This document shows positions 1 to 5,272 of a stretch of DNA of 5,272 nucleotides, piece by piece. The stretch comes from an uncultured Desulfovibrio sp. (GTDB lineage: Bacteria; Desulfobacterota; Desulfovibrionia; Desulfovibrionales; Desulfovibrionaceae), in NCBI GenBank assembly GCA_900555975.1, contig USNI01000084.1, positions 1 to 5,272 of the forward strand. The letters are read 5' to 3'. Below the pieces are notes generated by a model, which was not told where the DNA came from, did no database searches, and saw only the letters and a program-made list of their open reading frames with translations. The translations under genes and the position numbers were made by a program. Each line of letters starts with the position of its first letter. Position 1 is the stretch's first letter.

Positions 1-3
1 AAT

Positions 4-16
4 GACGGGTCCCGTC
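4..16. repeat. Short perfect inverted repeat upstream of hpf
   Basis: GACGGG and CCCGTC flank a single central T, giving a 13-base perfect dyad followed by TTTC. A one-base loop cannot form in RNA, so as a hairpin it would have to open to a shorter stem with a GGTCC-type loop. It could be the remnant of a terminator for a gene to the left, or a protein-binding dyad. The window edge hides the context, so the role is undecided. Confidence 0.25.
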
Positions 17-146
17 TTTCATAACGGACAGATACTGGACCTTCATCCCGTTCTATGCTAGTTTCCTTTTTAAGAGCAGAAGACCTATGTTCAAGGTCTT
101 TGCGTCCCATGAACGCGGGGTACTCCCGCTCCCGGCCCGGCCGGGG

Positions 147-152
147 AAGGAA
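147..152 (+). promoter_or_regulatory. Ribosome binding site that fixes the hpf start
   Basis: A purine-rich AAGGAA lies about seven bases before the ATG at 159. The in-frame ATG at 87 has no comparable site, and its extra 24 residues resemble no HPF N-terminus. This supports starting the protein at 159. Confidence 0.75.
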
Positions 153-158
153 TTGCTT

Positions 159-491
159 ATGCAGATCGAAGTTGTTTTCCGCAATCTCACCCCTTCCGAT
201 CCCCTGAAGAATTACGCCCTCAAGCGCTTCCAGAAGATTGAGCGCATGGTCAGCGACGAGGATGCCAAACTTCTGGTCACGCTTTCCATGGAAAGCGGCC
301 GCCCCAAGGCCGACGTACTGCTCTCCGGACAGAACCTGAACTTCGCCGCCGGTGAAAAGAACGACGACATGTATGCCGCCATCGATCTGTGCAACGACCG
401 CATCGGTCAGCAGCTGCGCAAGGCCAGCGAACGCCGCAGCCAGATCAACCGCGACACCATGGTCGATTCCTTGGGAGACGGCAACGCCTAG
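159..491 (+). CDS. hpf: Short-form ribosome hibernation promoting factor (HPF/RaiA family)
   Basis: This 110-residue protein matches the S30AE ribosome-associated family. Members bind the 30S decoding region in stationary phase, block mRNA and tRNA access and help store inactive ribosomes. What is seen: an N-terminal beta strand (MQIEVVFRNLTPSD, 1-14), a basic helix around KNYALKRFQKIERM (17-30), further strands through LLVTLSM and KADVLLSG, and the family's acidic-to-helix signature EKNDDMYAAID (66-76), followed by a basic helix ending in QLRKASERR (85-93). The length fits the short class (E. coli HPF 95 aa, RaiA 113 aa). The C-terminal dimerisation domain of long HPF is absent, so 100S formation would need a partner if it occurs at all. 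The start at 159 is chosen for its Shine-Dalgarno site; an ATG at 87 is in frame but poorly supported. The gene is followed at once by a strong terminator, so it ends its transcript. Confidence 0.92.
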   Translation: MQIEVVFRNLTPSDPLKNYALKRFQKIERMVSDEDAKLLVTLSMESGRPKADVLLSGQNLNFAAGEKNDDMYAAIDLCNDRIGQQLRKASERRSQINRDTMVDSLGDGNA

Positions 492-523
492 TCCGTCTGA
501 ACTGCGCTGAAAACCGACACTCC

Positions 524-558
524 GCCTCCGGCCGCCAGCAGCGGCCGGAGGCTTTTTT
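524..558 (+). terminator. Strong rho-independent terminator after hpf
   Basis: A perfect 12-bp stem (GCCTCCGGCCGC at 524-535 with GCGGCCGGAGGC at 541-552) encloses a five-base loop, CAGCA, and is followed directly by six T residues at 553-558. This is a textbook intrinsic terminator. It begins 32 bases past the hpf stop and separates hpf from the phosphofructokinase. Confidence 0.95.
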
Positions 559-584
559 ATCACTCTCTTCACGACATTTTTTGC

Positions 585-613
585 GTGACAACCGAAATCA
601 AAAAAAGTATCTT
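585..613 (+). promoter_or_regulatory. Candidate sigma-70 type promoter for pfk
   Basis: GTGACA at 585-590 (five of six bases of the -35 consensus) is separated by exactly 17 bases from TATCTT at 608-613 (four of six of the -10 consensus). The spacer contains a run of seven A residues. The predicted start near 620 would leave a leader of about 23 bases before the ATG at 643. The position just after a terminator supports an independent promoter here. It is read by eye only. Confidence 0.5.
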
Positions 614-642
614 TTCCGCTTCTATGATTTTGGAGGCAGCAA

Positions 643-1929
643 ATGACTCACGAAATAGATACGCATATCATGACGGTGGGCAAGGCCAAGATAGACAATC
701 CTGCCATTGGTCCCTATATCGACGACACGCCCGTCCCCTTCTACCTCGATGCCGAACACGGCGGTGAAGACGTCAAGGGACTCGAAGATACTCCCGTCTA
801 CATCGAACAGGCCGGTCCCCGCGAACACGTCTATTACGATCCCGGAAAGACCAAGGCCGCCATCGTCACCTGCGGCGGTCTGTGCCCGGGGCTGAACGAC
901 GTCATCCGCGCCGTGGTGCTCGAATCCTACTACGGCTACGGCGTGCGCTCCATTCTCGGCATCCGATACGGTCTGGAGGGATTCATTCCCAAATATCATC
1001 ACGACATCATGGAACTGACGCCCCGCAACGTGTCGGAGATCCACACCTTCGGCGGCACCATCCTGGGTTCCTCGCGCGGTCCCCAGAGTCCCGAGGAAAT
1101 CGTGGACGCTCTGGAACGCATGAACGTCAACATGCTCTACATCATTGGCGGCGACGGCACCATGAAGGCGGCAGCCGCCATTCAGGAAGAAATCTTCCGC
1201 CGTCAGCTTCATACCTCCGTCATCGGCATTCCCAAGACCATCGACAACGACATCAACTTCGTGCCCAAGTCCTTCGGCTTCGACACCGCCGTGGACGTGG
1301 CCACCTCCTCCCTGCGCTGCGCCCACACCGAAGCCATCGGCGCTCCCTACGGCGTGGGACTCGTCAAGCTCATGGGCCGTGAATCCGGCTTCATCGCGGC
1401 ACAGGCCACGCTCTCGCTCAACATCGTCAACTTCGTGCTCGTGCCCGAGGTTCCCTTCAGGCTCGAAGGCGAAGGCGGACTGCTGCCCGCGCTGGAAGAA
1501 CGTCTGCGCAACCGCTCCCATGCCGTCATCGTCGCGGCCGAAGGCGCCGGACAGGATCTGCTCACCGCAAGCGGCAAAACCGACGCTTCCGGCAACCGCG
1601 TCCTCGGCGACATCGGCATCTTCCTGCAGAAGGCCATCAAGAACTATTTCTCCACCAAGGACATGGACGTCACGGTCAAGTACATCGACCCCAGCTACAT
1701 CGTGCGCTCCGTGCCCGCCAATACCAACGACCGCGTCTACTGCGGCCTGCTCGGACGCAACGCCGTGCACGCGGCCATGGCCGGCAAGACCAACATGGTC
1801 GTCGCCCGCCTGCTCGACCGCTTCGTGCATCTGCCTCTGCAGCTCGTCACGCGCCGCCGTCGTCAGATCGACATCAAGTCCAACTACTGGCGTTCCGTCA
1901 TAGCCACCACGGGGCAGCGCCTCGCCTGA
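643..1929 (+). CDS. pfkA: 6-phosphofructokinase, PFK family with Gly-104/Lys-124 signature
   Basis: This 428-residue cytoplasmic enzyme phosphorylates fructose 6-phosphate to fructose 1,6-bisphosphate, the committed step of glycolysis. Visible motifs are GGLCPGLNDVI (78-88, phosphoryl-donor loop), GGDGT (169-173), PKTIDNDI (197-204, with D201 as the presumed catalytic base equivalent to E. coli Asp127), MGRESGF (244-250, sugar-phosphate binding) and AAEGAG (298-303). It is longer than E. coli PfkA (320 aa), with an N-terminal extension of about 70 residues before the first motif, as in the PPi-PFK-like branch. The residue after GGD is Gly (equivalent to 104), while the residue before TIDND is Lys (equivalent to 124). 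Known enzymes with Gly/Lys, such as trypanosomal PFK, use ATP, whereas Asp/Lys enzymes use pyrophosphate. ATP is therefore the likelier donor, but this is inference. TGGAGG at 631-636 supports the ATG at 643. Terminators on both sides suggest a monocistronic gene. Confidence 0.93.
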   Translation: MTHEIDTHIMTVGKAKIDNPAIGPYIDDTPVPFYLDAEHGGEDVKGLEDTPVYIEQAGPREHVYYDPGKTKAAIVTCGGLCPGLNDVIRAVVLESYYGYGVRSILGIRYGLEGFIPKYHHDIMELTPRNVSEIHTFGGTILGSSRGPQSPEEIVDALERMNVNMLYIIGGDGTMKAAAAIQEEIFRRQLHTSVIGIPKTIDNDINFVPKSFGFDTAVDVATSSLRCAHTEAIGAPYGVGLVKLMGRESGFIAAQATLSLNIVNFVLVPEVPFRLEGEGGLLPALEERLRNRSHAVIVAAEGAGQDLLTASGKTDASGNRVLGDIGIFLQKAIKNYFSTKDMDVTVKYIDPSYIVRSVPANTNDRVYCGLLGRNAVHAAMAGKTNMVVARLLDRFVHLPLQLVTRRRRQIDIKSNYWRSVIATTGQRLA

Positions 1930-1959
1930 CAGGCATGAATACGCCATGATGCAAGAGGA

Positions 1960-1992
1960 GCCTCCGCATCCCGCAGGATACGGAGGCTTTTT
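1960..1992. terminator. Intrinsic terminator between convergent pfk and xre genes
   Basis: A 12-bp stem (1960-1971 with 1976-1987) with a four-base loop, CGCA, is followed on the plus strand by five T residues at 1988-1992. One internal pair is C-A in the plus-strand RNA but becomes a G-U wobble in the minus-strand RNA. It lies 30 bases past the pfk stop and touches the stop codon of the opposing regulator at 1993-1995. On the minus strand the hairpin is followed only by TCCTCTT, so termination of that transcript would be weaker. Confidence 0.88.
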
Positions 1993-2250
1993 CTATGAGC
2001 TCCCGCGCTCAAGTCTCTCCCGCTCGCTCATGACTTCATGGACGAGTTCGTCGGGCTTCATGTCGAGCGCATCACTCAGATAAAAAAGGACGTTCAGCGT
2101 TACATTCCACTTCCCGGCCTCAAGTCCCGTGATGTATGCCCGCTCGATAAATGCCTGTTCGGAAAGCTTTTTCTTGCTCATGGCAAGTTCGGCCCTTCGT
2201 CGTGCAAGAACAGCGGCAACCGCTTCGTTCAGGTAGGGATACTTTTCCAT
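1993..2250 (-). CDS. Small XRE-family helix-turn-helix transcriptional regulator
   Basis: As called, this is an 85-residue protein that is essentially one Cro/C1-type DNA-binding domain. Helix 1 is around LNEAVAAVLARRRAEL and helix 2 around KKKLSEQA. The recognition region is ERAYITGLEAGKWNVTL, followed by the closing helices NVLFYLSDALDMKPDELV. This spacing aligns without gaps to the usual pattern LAEKAGISRSYISRIERGKRNPSL, and resembles the controller-type XRE proteins. The conserved turn glycine is replaced by Phe (QAFIE). The start is uncertain: the frame stays open to a GTG at 2313, with ATGs at 2310, 2301, 2280 and 2250, and none has a clear Shine-Dalgarno site. I prefer 2250 because the upstream codons look non-coding and a promoter candidate would place the transcript start near 2310; 2280 is the main alternative. 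The gene is convergent with pfk and divergent from the beta-barrel gene. It has no toxin or methylase neighbour, so the target is unknown. Confidence 0.8.
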   Translation of the reverse strand: MEKYPYLNEAVAAVLARRRAELAMSKKKLSEQAFIERAYITGLEAGKWNVTLNVLFYLSDALDMKPDELVHEVMSERERLERGSS

Positions 2251-2268
2251 GTATGCACAGTAACGAAT

Positions 2269-2301
2269 TTGCCTTGACATGGGATGGTAATATATTCTCA
2301 T
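2269..2301 (+). promoter_or_regulatory. Candidate promoter of the beta-barrel gene
   Basis: Two overlapping readings are possible. A perfect -35 box TTGACA at 2274-2279 pairs with TCTCAT at 2296-2301 across 16 bases. Alternatively TTGCCT at 2269-2274 pairs with TATATT at 2291-2296 across 16 bases. Either would start transcription near 2303-2308, giving a leader of about 30 bases to the ATG at 2338. The AT-rich block at 2288-2296 stands out from its GC-rich surroundings. Confidence 0.5.
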
Positions 2302-2316
2302 CTCATGCATCACGAT

Positions 2317-2345
2317 ATTTTACCTATGGAGGATATTATGCTCAA
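2317..2345 (-). promoter_or_regulatory. Candidate promoter of the xre regulator
   Basis: On the minus strand TTGAGC (2345-2340, four of six -35 bases) is followed after exactly 17 bases by TAAAAT (2322-2317, five of six -10 bases). The predicted start is near 2310, which argues against the GTG at 2313 as the xre start. The -35 box lies over the first codons of the beta-barrel gene, so the two promoters point at each other. Confidence 0.45.
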
Positions 2346-2994
2346 CATCCTGAAGACTCTGATCCTGGCCGTCAGCCTTCTCATTCCCGCCGGAGCCGTG
2401 GCCGCCGAACAGACCGGCTTCTATGTGGCTCCCAAATTCGCGCTGAACGTTCAGCATGCCGAAGGCAGCCTTTCCCTTGGCGGTCAGAGCCTCGGCTCCG
2501 CCGACAAAACCGGCGCCCGCGCAGGCGGTGCGCTTGCCGTCGGCTACGACTTCGCCCCCCGCTTCCAGGTACCGGTACGTGCGGAGCTCGAATACGGCGC
2601 CTACGGCGATGTTTCCAGAACCGTGACCATGGGCGGCATGGCATTCACGGGAACCATGGACTTCCAGACGCTGCTTGCCAACGTGTACTGGGACATCACG
2701 GAATGGAACGGATTCACCCCGTACCTCGGTGCCGGCATCGGCATGGCCTTTCTGAAAACGGAGGGCAAGATCAGCGTTATGGACTTCTCGGCTGCCGAGA
2801 AGAACACCGACACCGTCTTCGCCGGACAGGTGGGACTCGGCTGCTCCTACGCCTTTACCGAAAACATTTCAGCCGACTTCGGCTATCGCCTTCTCATGAT
2901 GGGCGACGGTGATGTGGAAAAATACGGTCTGAGACTGAATTCCGAAGAAAATTATGCCCATCAGTTCATGCTGGGACTTCGCGTGACATTCTAG
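2338..2994 (+). CDS. Outer-membrane beta-barrel protein with signal peptide
   Basis: This 218-residue precursor starts with a Sec signal peptide: short basic n-region (MLNILK), hydrophobic core LILAVSLLIPAG and a likely AVAA/E cleavage after residue 23. The mature part of about 195 residues alternates polar and hydrophobic residues in amphipathic strands, for example TGFYVAPKFAL (26-36), ALAVGYDF (65-72), VPVRAELEYGAYG (78-90), LLANVYWDI (112-120), TPYLGAGIGMAFL (127-139), VGLGCSYAF (165-173), SADFGYRLL (178-186) and HQFMLGLRVTF (208-218). It ends in Phe, the usual signal for BAM-mediated insertion. About eight strands and this size fit the OmpA/Opa-like 'outer membrane beta-barrel' group, a family without a single function, so I give no specific role. 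GGAGG at 2328-2332, five bases before ATG 2338, fixes the start; an upstream ATG at 2284 would hide the signal peptide. The neighbouring divergent XRE regulator is a candidate controller. No terminator is evident after it. Confidence 0.88.
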   Translation: MLNILKTLILAVSLLIPAGAVAAEQTGFYVAPKFALNVQHAEGSLSLGGQSLGSADKTGARAGGALAVGYDFAPRFQVPVRAELEYGAYGDVSRTVTMGGMAFTGTMDFQTLLANVYWDITEWNGFTPYLGAGIGMAFLKTEGKISVMDFSAAEKNTDTVFAGQVGLGCSYAFTENISADFGYRLLMMGDGDVEKYGLRLNSEENYAHQFMLGLRVTF

Positions 2995-3023
2995 CAGATC
3001 CAGAACCTTTCACCCGACAGCGA

Positions 3024-3043
3024 CCGGGGCATGCTTGTCCCGG
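3024..3043. other. Weak hairpin in the gap between the beta-barrel and helicase genes
   Basis: CCGGGGC (3024-3030) can pair with GTCCCGG (3037-3043), with one G-U pair and a six-base loop. No T tract follows, so it is not a convincing intrinsic terminator. The rest of the 189-bp gap (2995-3183) shows no gene I can support. Confidence 0.25.
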
Positions 3044-3113
3044 GCACCGCTTCCCGAAGGCTGCGACGGATAATGCCGCGGCCTTCTTCCGTTCCCGGCA
3101 GGTCGTCAGCATC

Positions 3114-3142
3114 TTGCGAAGATCCACGGAATGACCGATGAT
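3114..3142 (+). promoter_or_regulatory. Weak promoter candidate upstream of the helicase gene
   Basis: TTGCGA at 3114-3119 (four of six) and GATGAT at 3137-3142 (four of six) are 17 bases apart, with a predicted start near 3149 and a leader of about 35 bases. The match is marginal, and read-through from the beta-barrel gene is an equal possibility. Confidence 0.25.
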
Positions 3143-3183
3143 GGCAAGGGAAGAATGATCTTCCGCCGAAACGCACGTCCACC

Positions 3184-5272
3184 ATGAGCGAATTCCGACA
3201 GATCAAGGCCTCCGCAGGCTCCGGCAAGACCTATACCCTGACCAGCCGCTTTCTCTCGCTGCTCGCAGGCTCTTCCGGCGCGTCGTGGAGCCGTCCCCCC
3301 TCGGGCTGCGCCGTGGCCGACGGCGACGCCTACGGCTGGCAGGAAATTCTGGCCATCACCTTCACCAACAAGGCCGCCACGGAAATGCGCGAGCGGCTGC
3401 TTGCGCGGCTGAAGGGCCTTGCCCTCGCGCCATCCGGCAGGACGGACGAAGATGCGTTCTGGACGCAGAACAGGGCGCGCGAGGCCGTGGACATGCTCAT
3501 CCGCAGCTACAGTTCCCTGAACATCCGTACCATCGACAGTCTTCTGCATCTCATGGTGCGTCTCTCGGCCCTGGACTTCGATCTGTCGCCCGATTTCGAA
3601 CCGCGCTTTTCCGACAGGGACATCACAGGTCCCGTGTTCGACGACATGGCCGAACAGGCGCGCGAGGACGAAACATTCGCGCTGCTGTTCCGACGCGCCT
3701 GCCGTCAGATGCTGCGCTCGGAAAAGACGCGGGGCTTTCTGGCCGGAGAGCGCATACGCGAACGCGTGATATCCATGGTTTCCCGCATGCTTGCCGCGGA
3801 CGGATGGAACATCCGGGATCTGGCCTCTCCCGAAGAGGCGGAACGACATTTTCAGGCCGTGCTTGACGGCATCAGAAACGACGCCGGAGAAATGCGCGCC
3901 CGTATCGAAGAAGAGGAACTGAAGGCAAACAGATATCTGCTCAGCGCCCTGAACGCCTGCGTGGAATGCGCAGGCAGGGCGGACAAACTGCCACTTTCCT
4001 CGACCATGTTCCAGAAGGACAGCTTCGACGACTGTCTGCTCAAGGCCTCGAAGGGACGGGCCAGTCTGTCGCTGCACGCGCTGTATGAAAGTCTTCAGAG
4101 CGACATGCGGGAAATACGCGTGCTGCTCGGTGCGCGACGCCTCATGCCCTTCACCGAACTGGCGCAGGCCGTGTACGCACGCCTGGAGGACTACGAACGG
4201 AAAAACGGCGTCATCGCCGCTTCGCAGGTGCCGCGACTCGCCATACGCGCCGCGGATGACCGCGACGGCGTGAACGAACTTTTCTGCCGTCTCGGCTCCC
4301 GCATCACGCACATGCTCATCGACGAGTTTCAGGACACGAGCCGCGATCAGTGGATGGCGCTCCAGCCTCTGGCCGAGGAGGCTCTGTCCAGAAACGGCTC
4401 GCTCACCATCGTGGGCGACGTGAAGCAGGCCATCTACGGCTGGCGCGGCGGAGACGCCGCCCTCTTCGATCAGCTGGTCAGGCCCGGCTCTCCTCTGCTG
4501 ACACTGGCGGGCAGTCCCGTGCTGGAAACCCTGCCCTTCAACTGGCGCAGCCGCCGGCGCATCGTGGCATGGAACAATGCCCTTTTCTCTCCTCTGGGGG
4601 ACGCGGACTGCGCAAGAACGCTGCTTGCCGAACTCGCCGAAGGCGACGAGGAACTGCTCGAAGAACAGGCGTCGCTTCTCAGAGAAGCCTTCGACAGAGC
4701 CTCACAGAGCGCCGAGCACTGCGCACCGGGCGGGTATGTCAGGCTCTGTCCGCTGGAAAAGGGACGCGAGGATGAAACGCTCTCCACGGCCGTTCCCGAT
4801 CTTGTGGAAAGACTGGGACGGACCCGCTCCTGGGGCGACATCTGCATTCTGACGCGCAACAACGAGCAGGCTGCGCAGGCTGCGTCCTGGCTCATGAGCC
4901 GTCACATTCCCGTGGTCACGCAGGGGAGCCTGCTGCTTGCGGAGCAGCCCGTCGTGGCAGGACTCGTCAGTCTGCTGCGCTTCATGAACGATCCGGACGA
5001 CGACATCGCCTTCTGGTCGACGCTCTGCGCGGAGGAGCTGCTGCCGCCGCTGCCGTCCGCAGGGGGAACGCCTCTCGACAGAGCCGCGCTCTGCGACTGG
5101 GCCGCCTCGCGTGCGCGCCACAGAAGCATGGCACGGCAGTTTGCCGCGGACTTTCCCGATGCCTGGCAGGGTGTCTTCGCGCCACTGCACGACAATGCCG
5201 GACTGCTCACGCCCTACGACGCCGTCATGGAGGTGCTCGAACGCTGGCGGGTCACGGAACGACGTCCCGAAT
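3184..5272 (+). CDS. UvrD/RecB-like superfamily 1 DNA helicase (AddA/RecB type), N-terminal part, runs off the window
   Basis: The frame stays open from ATG 3184 to the window end, giving 696 residues without a stop. It is an SF1A ATP-dependent DNA helicase, probably acting in double-strand break processing. Motifs in order: Walker A AGSGKT (11-16); motif Ia TFTNKAATEMRERL (59-72); RTIDSL (115-120), the TIDS form typical of RecB/AddA; Walker B LIDEFQDTS (378-386); motif III GDVKQAIYGWRGGD (411-424), where GDVKQ-IY is characteristic of the RecB/AddA group (COG1074) and not of UvrD itself; motif IV LPFNWRSRRRIV (450-461); then the helicase 2A region, with DICILTRNN (552-560) and a SLLL..QPVV segment (582-591). 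Motifs V and VI and any C-terminal PD-(D/E)XK nuclease lie beyond the edge. The only start between the in-frame TGA at 3139 and Walker A is ATG 3184, despite a poor Shine-Dalgarno. The region between Walker A and Ia carries roughly 20 extra residues. No AddB-like partner is present upstream; one could lie downstream. Confidence 0.9.
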   Translation, partial: MSEFRQIKASAGSGKTYTLTSRFLSLLAGSSGASWSRPPSGCAVADGDAYGWQEILAITFTNKAATEMRERLLARLKGLALAPSGRTDEDAFWTQNRAREAVDMLIRSYSSLNIRTIDSLLHLMVRLSALDFDLSPDFEPRFSDRDITGPVFDDMAEQAREDETFALLFRRACRQMLRSEKTRGFLAGERIRERVISMVSRMLAADGWNIRDLASPEEAERHFQAVLDGIRNDAGEMRARIEEEELKANRYLLSALNACVECAGRADKLPLSSTMFQKDSFDDCLLKASKGRASLSLHALYESLQSDMREIRVLLGARRLMPFTELAQAVYARLEDYERKNGVIAASQVPRLAIRAADDRDGVNELFCRLGSRITHMLIDEFQDTSRDQWMALQPLAEEALSRNGSLTIVGDVKQAIYGWRGGDAALFDQLVRPGSPLLTLAGSPVLETLPFNWRSRRRIVAWNNALFSPLGDADCARTLLAELAEGDEELLEEQASLLREAFDRASQSAEHCAPGGYVRLCPLEKGREDETLSTAVPDLVERLGRTRSWGDICILTRNNEQAAQAASWLMSRHIPVVTQGSLLLAEQPVVAGLVSLLRFMNDPDDDIAFWSTLCAEELLPPLPSAGGTPLDRAALCDWAASRARHRSMARQFAADFPDAWQGVFAPLHDNAGLLTPYDAVMEVLERWRVTERRPE

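Noticed and set aside
1..46. Possible divergent gene start on the minus strand (ATG at 46) or the 3' end of a plus-strand gene closing at 59-61
   Set aside because: Only 15-19 codons are visible in either case, with no recognisable protein signature and no well-placed ribosome binding site.
87..158. N-terminal extension of hpf from ATG 87
   Set aside because: There is no good Shine-Dalgarno site at 87, while ATG 159 has one, and the family N-terminus matches exactly from 159.
622..1947. 441-residue open frame on the minus strand opposite the phosphofructokinase
   Set aside because: It mirrors pfk almost exactly and has a low-complexity His/Asp/Gly/Val-rich translation typical of the antisense frame of a GC-rich gene. 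The plus frame has every PFK motif.
1993..2313. Toxin-antitoxin or restriction-modification controller locus at the XRE gene
   Set aside because: No toxin, methylase or endonuclease gene adjoins it. Its neighbours are pfk and an OMP gene, so only a stand-alone regulator can be supported.
2151..2912. 253-residue plus-strand frame over the regulator and beta-barrel genes
   Set aside because: The translation is Arg/His-rich and spans the promoter region and two genes better explained by other frames.
3285..3866. 193-residue plus-strand frame inside the helicase region
   Set aside because: It is an out-of-frame shadow: Arg-rich, with no domain. The helicase frame carries Walker A and motif Ia in the same region.
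3106..4311. 401-residue open frame on the minus strand opposite the helicase
   Set aside because: It is antisense to a gene with intact helicase motifs, and no recognisable domain is seen in its translation.

Overview
The window is a GC-rich bacterial chromosome segment with tight gene spacing and strong Shine-Dalgarno sites on most genes. The proteins include a short-form ribosome hibernation factor, a phosphofructokinase of the PPi-like/'Lys-124' branch, an outer-membrane beta-barrel with a classical signal peptide (hence a diderm), and a RecB/AddA-type helicase. Together with the codon usage they suggest a Gram-negative anaerobe of the Desulfovibrionaceae type. That placement is inference from protein character only.

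Layout from left to right. Positions 1-158 are a leader or the end of something upstream, with a small perfect dyad at 4-16. Next is a short HPF/RaiA-like protein (159-491, +), closed by a strong intrinsic terminator (524-558). A 6-phosphofructokinase follows (643-1929, +) with its own promoter candidate and a terminator (1960-1992). That terminator sits against the stop codon of a convergent small XRE-family HTH regulator (1993-2250, -). The regulator faces away from an outer-membrane beta-barrel gene (2338-2994, +), and their promoter candidates overlap face to face in about 70 bp. After a 189-bp gap with only a weak hairpin, a large UvrD/RecB-like helicase begins at 3184 and runs off the right edge. 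Its N-terminal 696 residues are visible and all early helicase motifs are intact.

The genes do not form one pathway. hpf and pfk are each closed by a terminator and look monocistronic: one stabilises ribosomes in stationary phase, the other commits sugar to glycolysis. The XRE regulator and the beta-barrel gene are the only pair whose arrangement suggests a functional link, namely local control of a surface protein. I see no convincing novel system, mobile element, CRISPR array, tRNA or rRNA. The most interesting points are the overlapping opposed promoters between regulator and OMP, the Gly/Lys active-site signature of the phosphofructokinase, and a probable shared bidirectional terminator.
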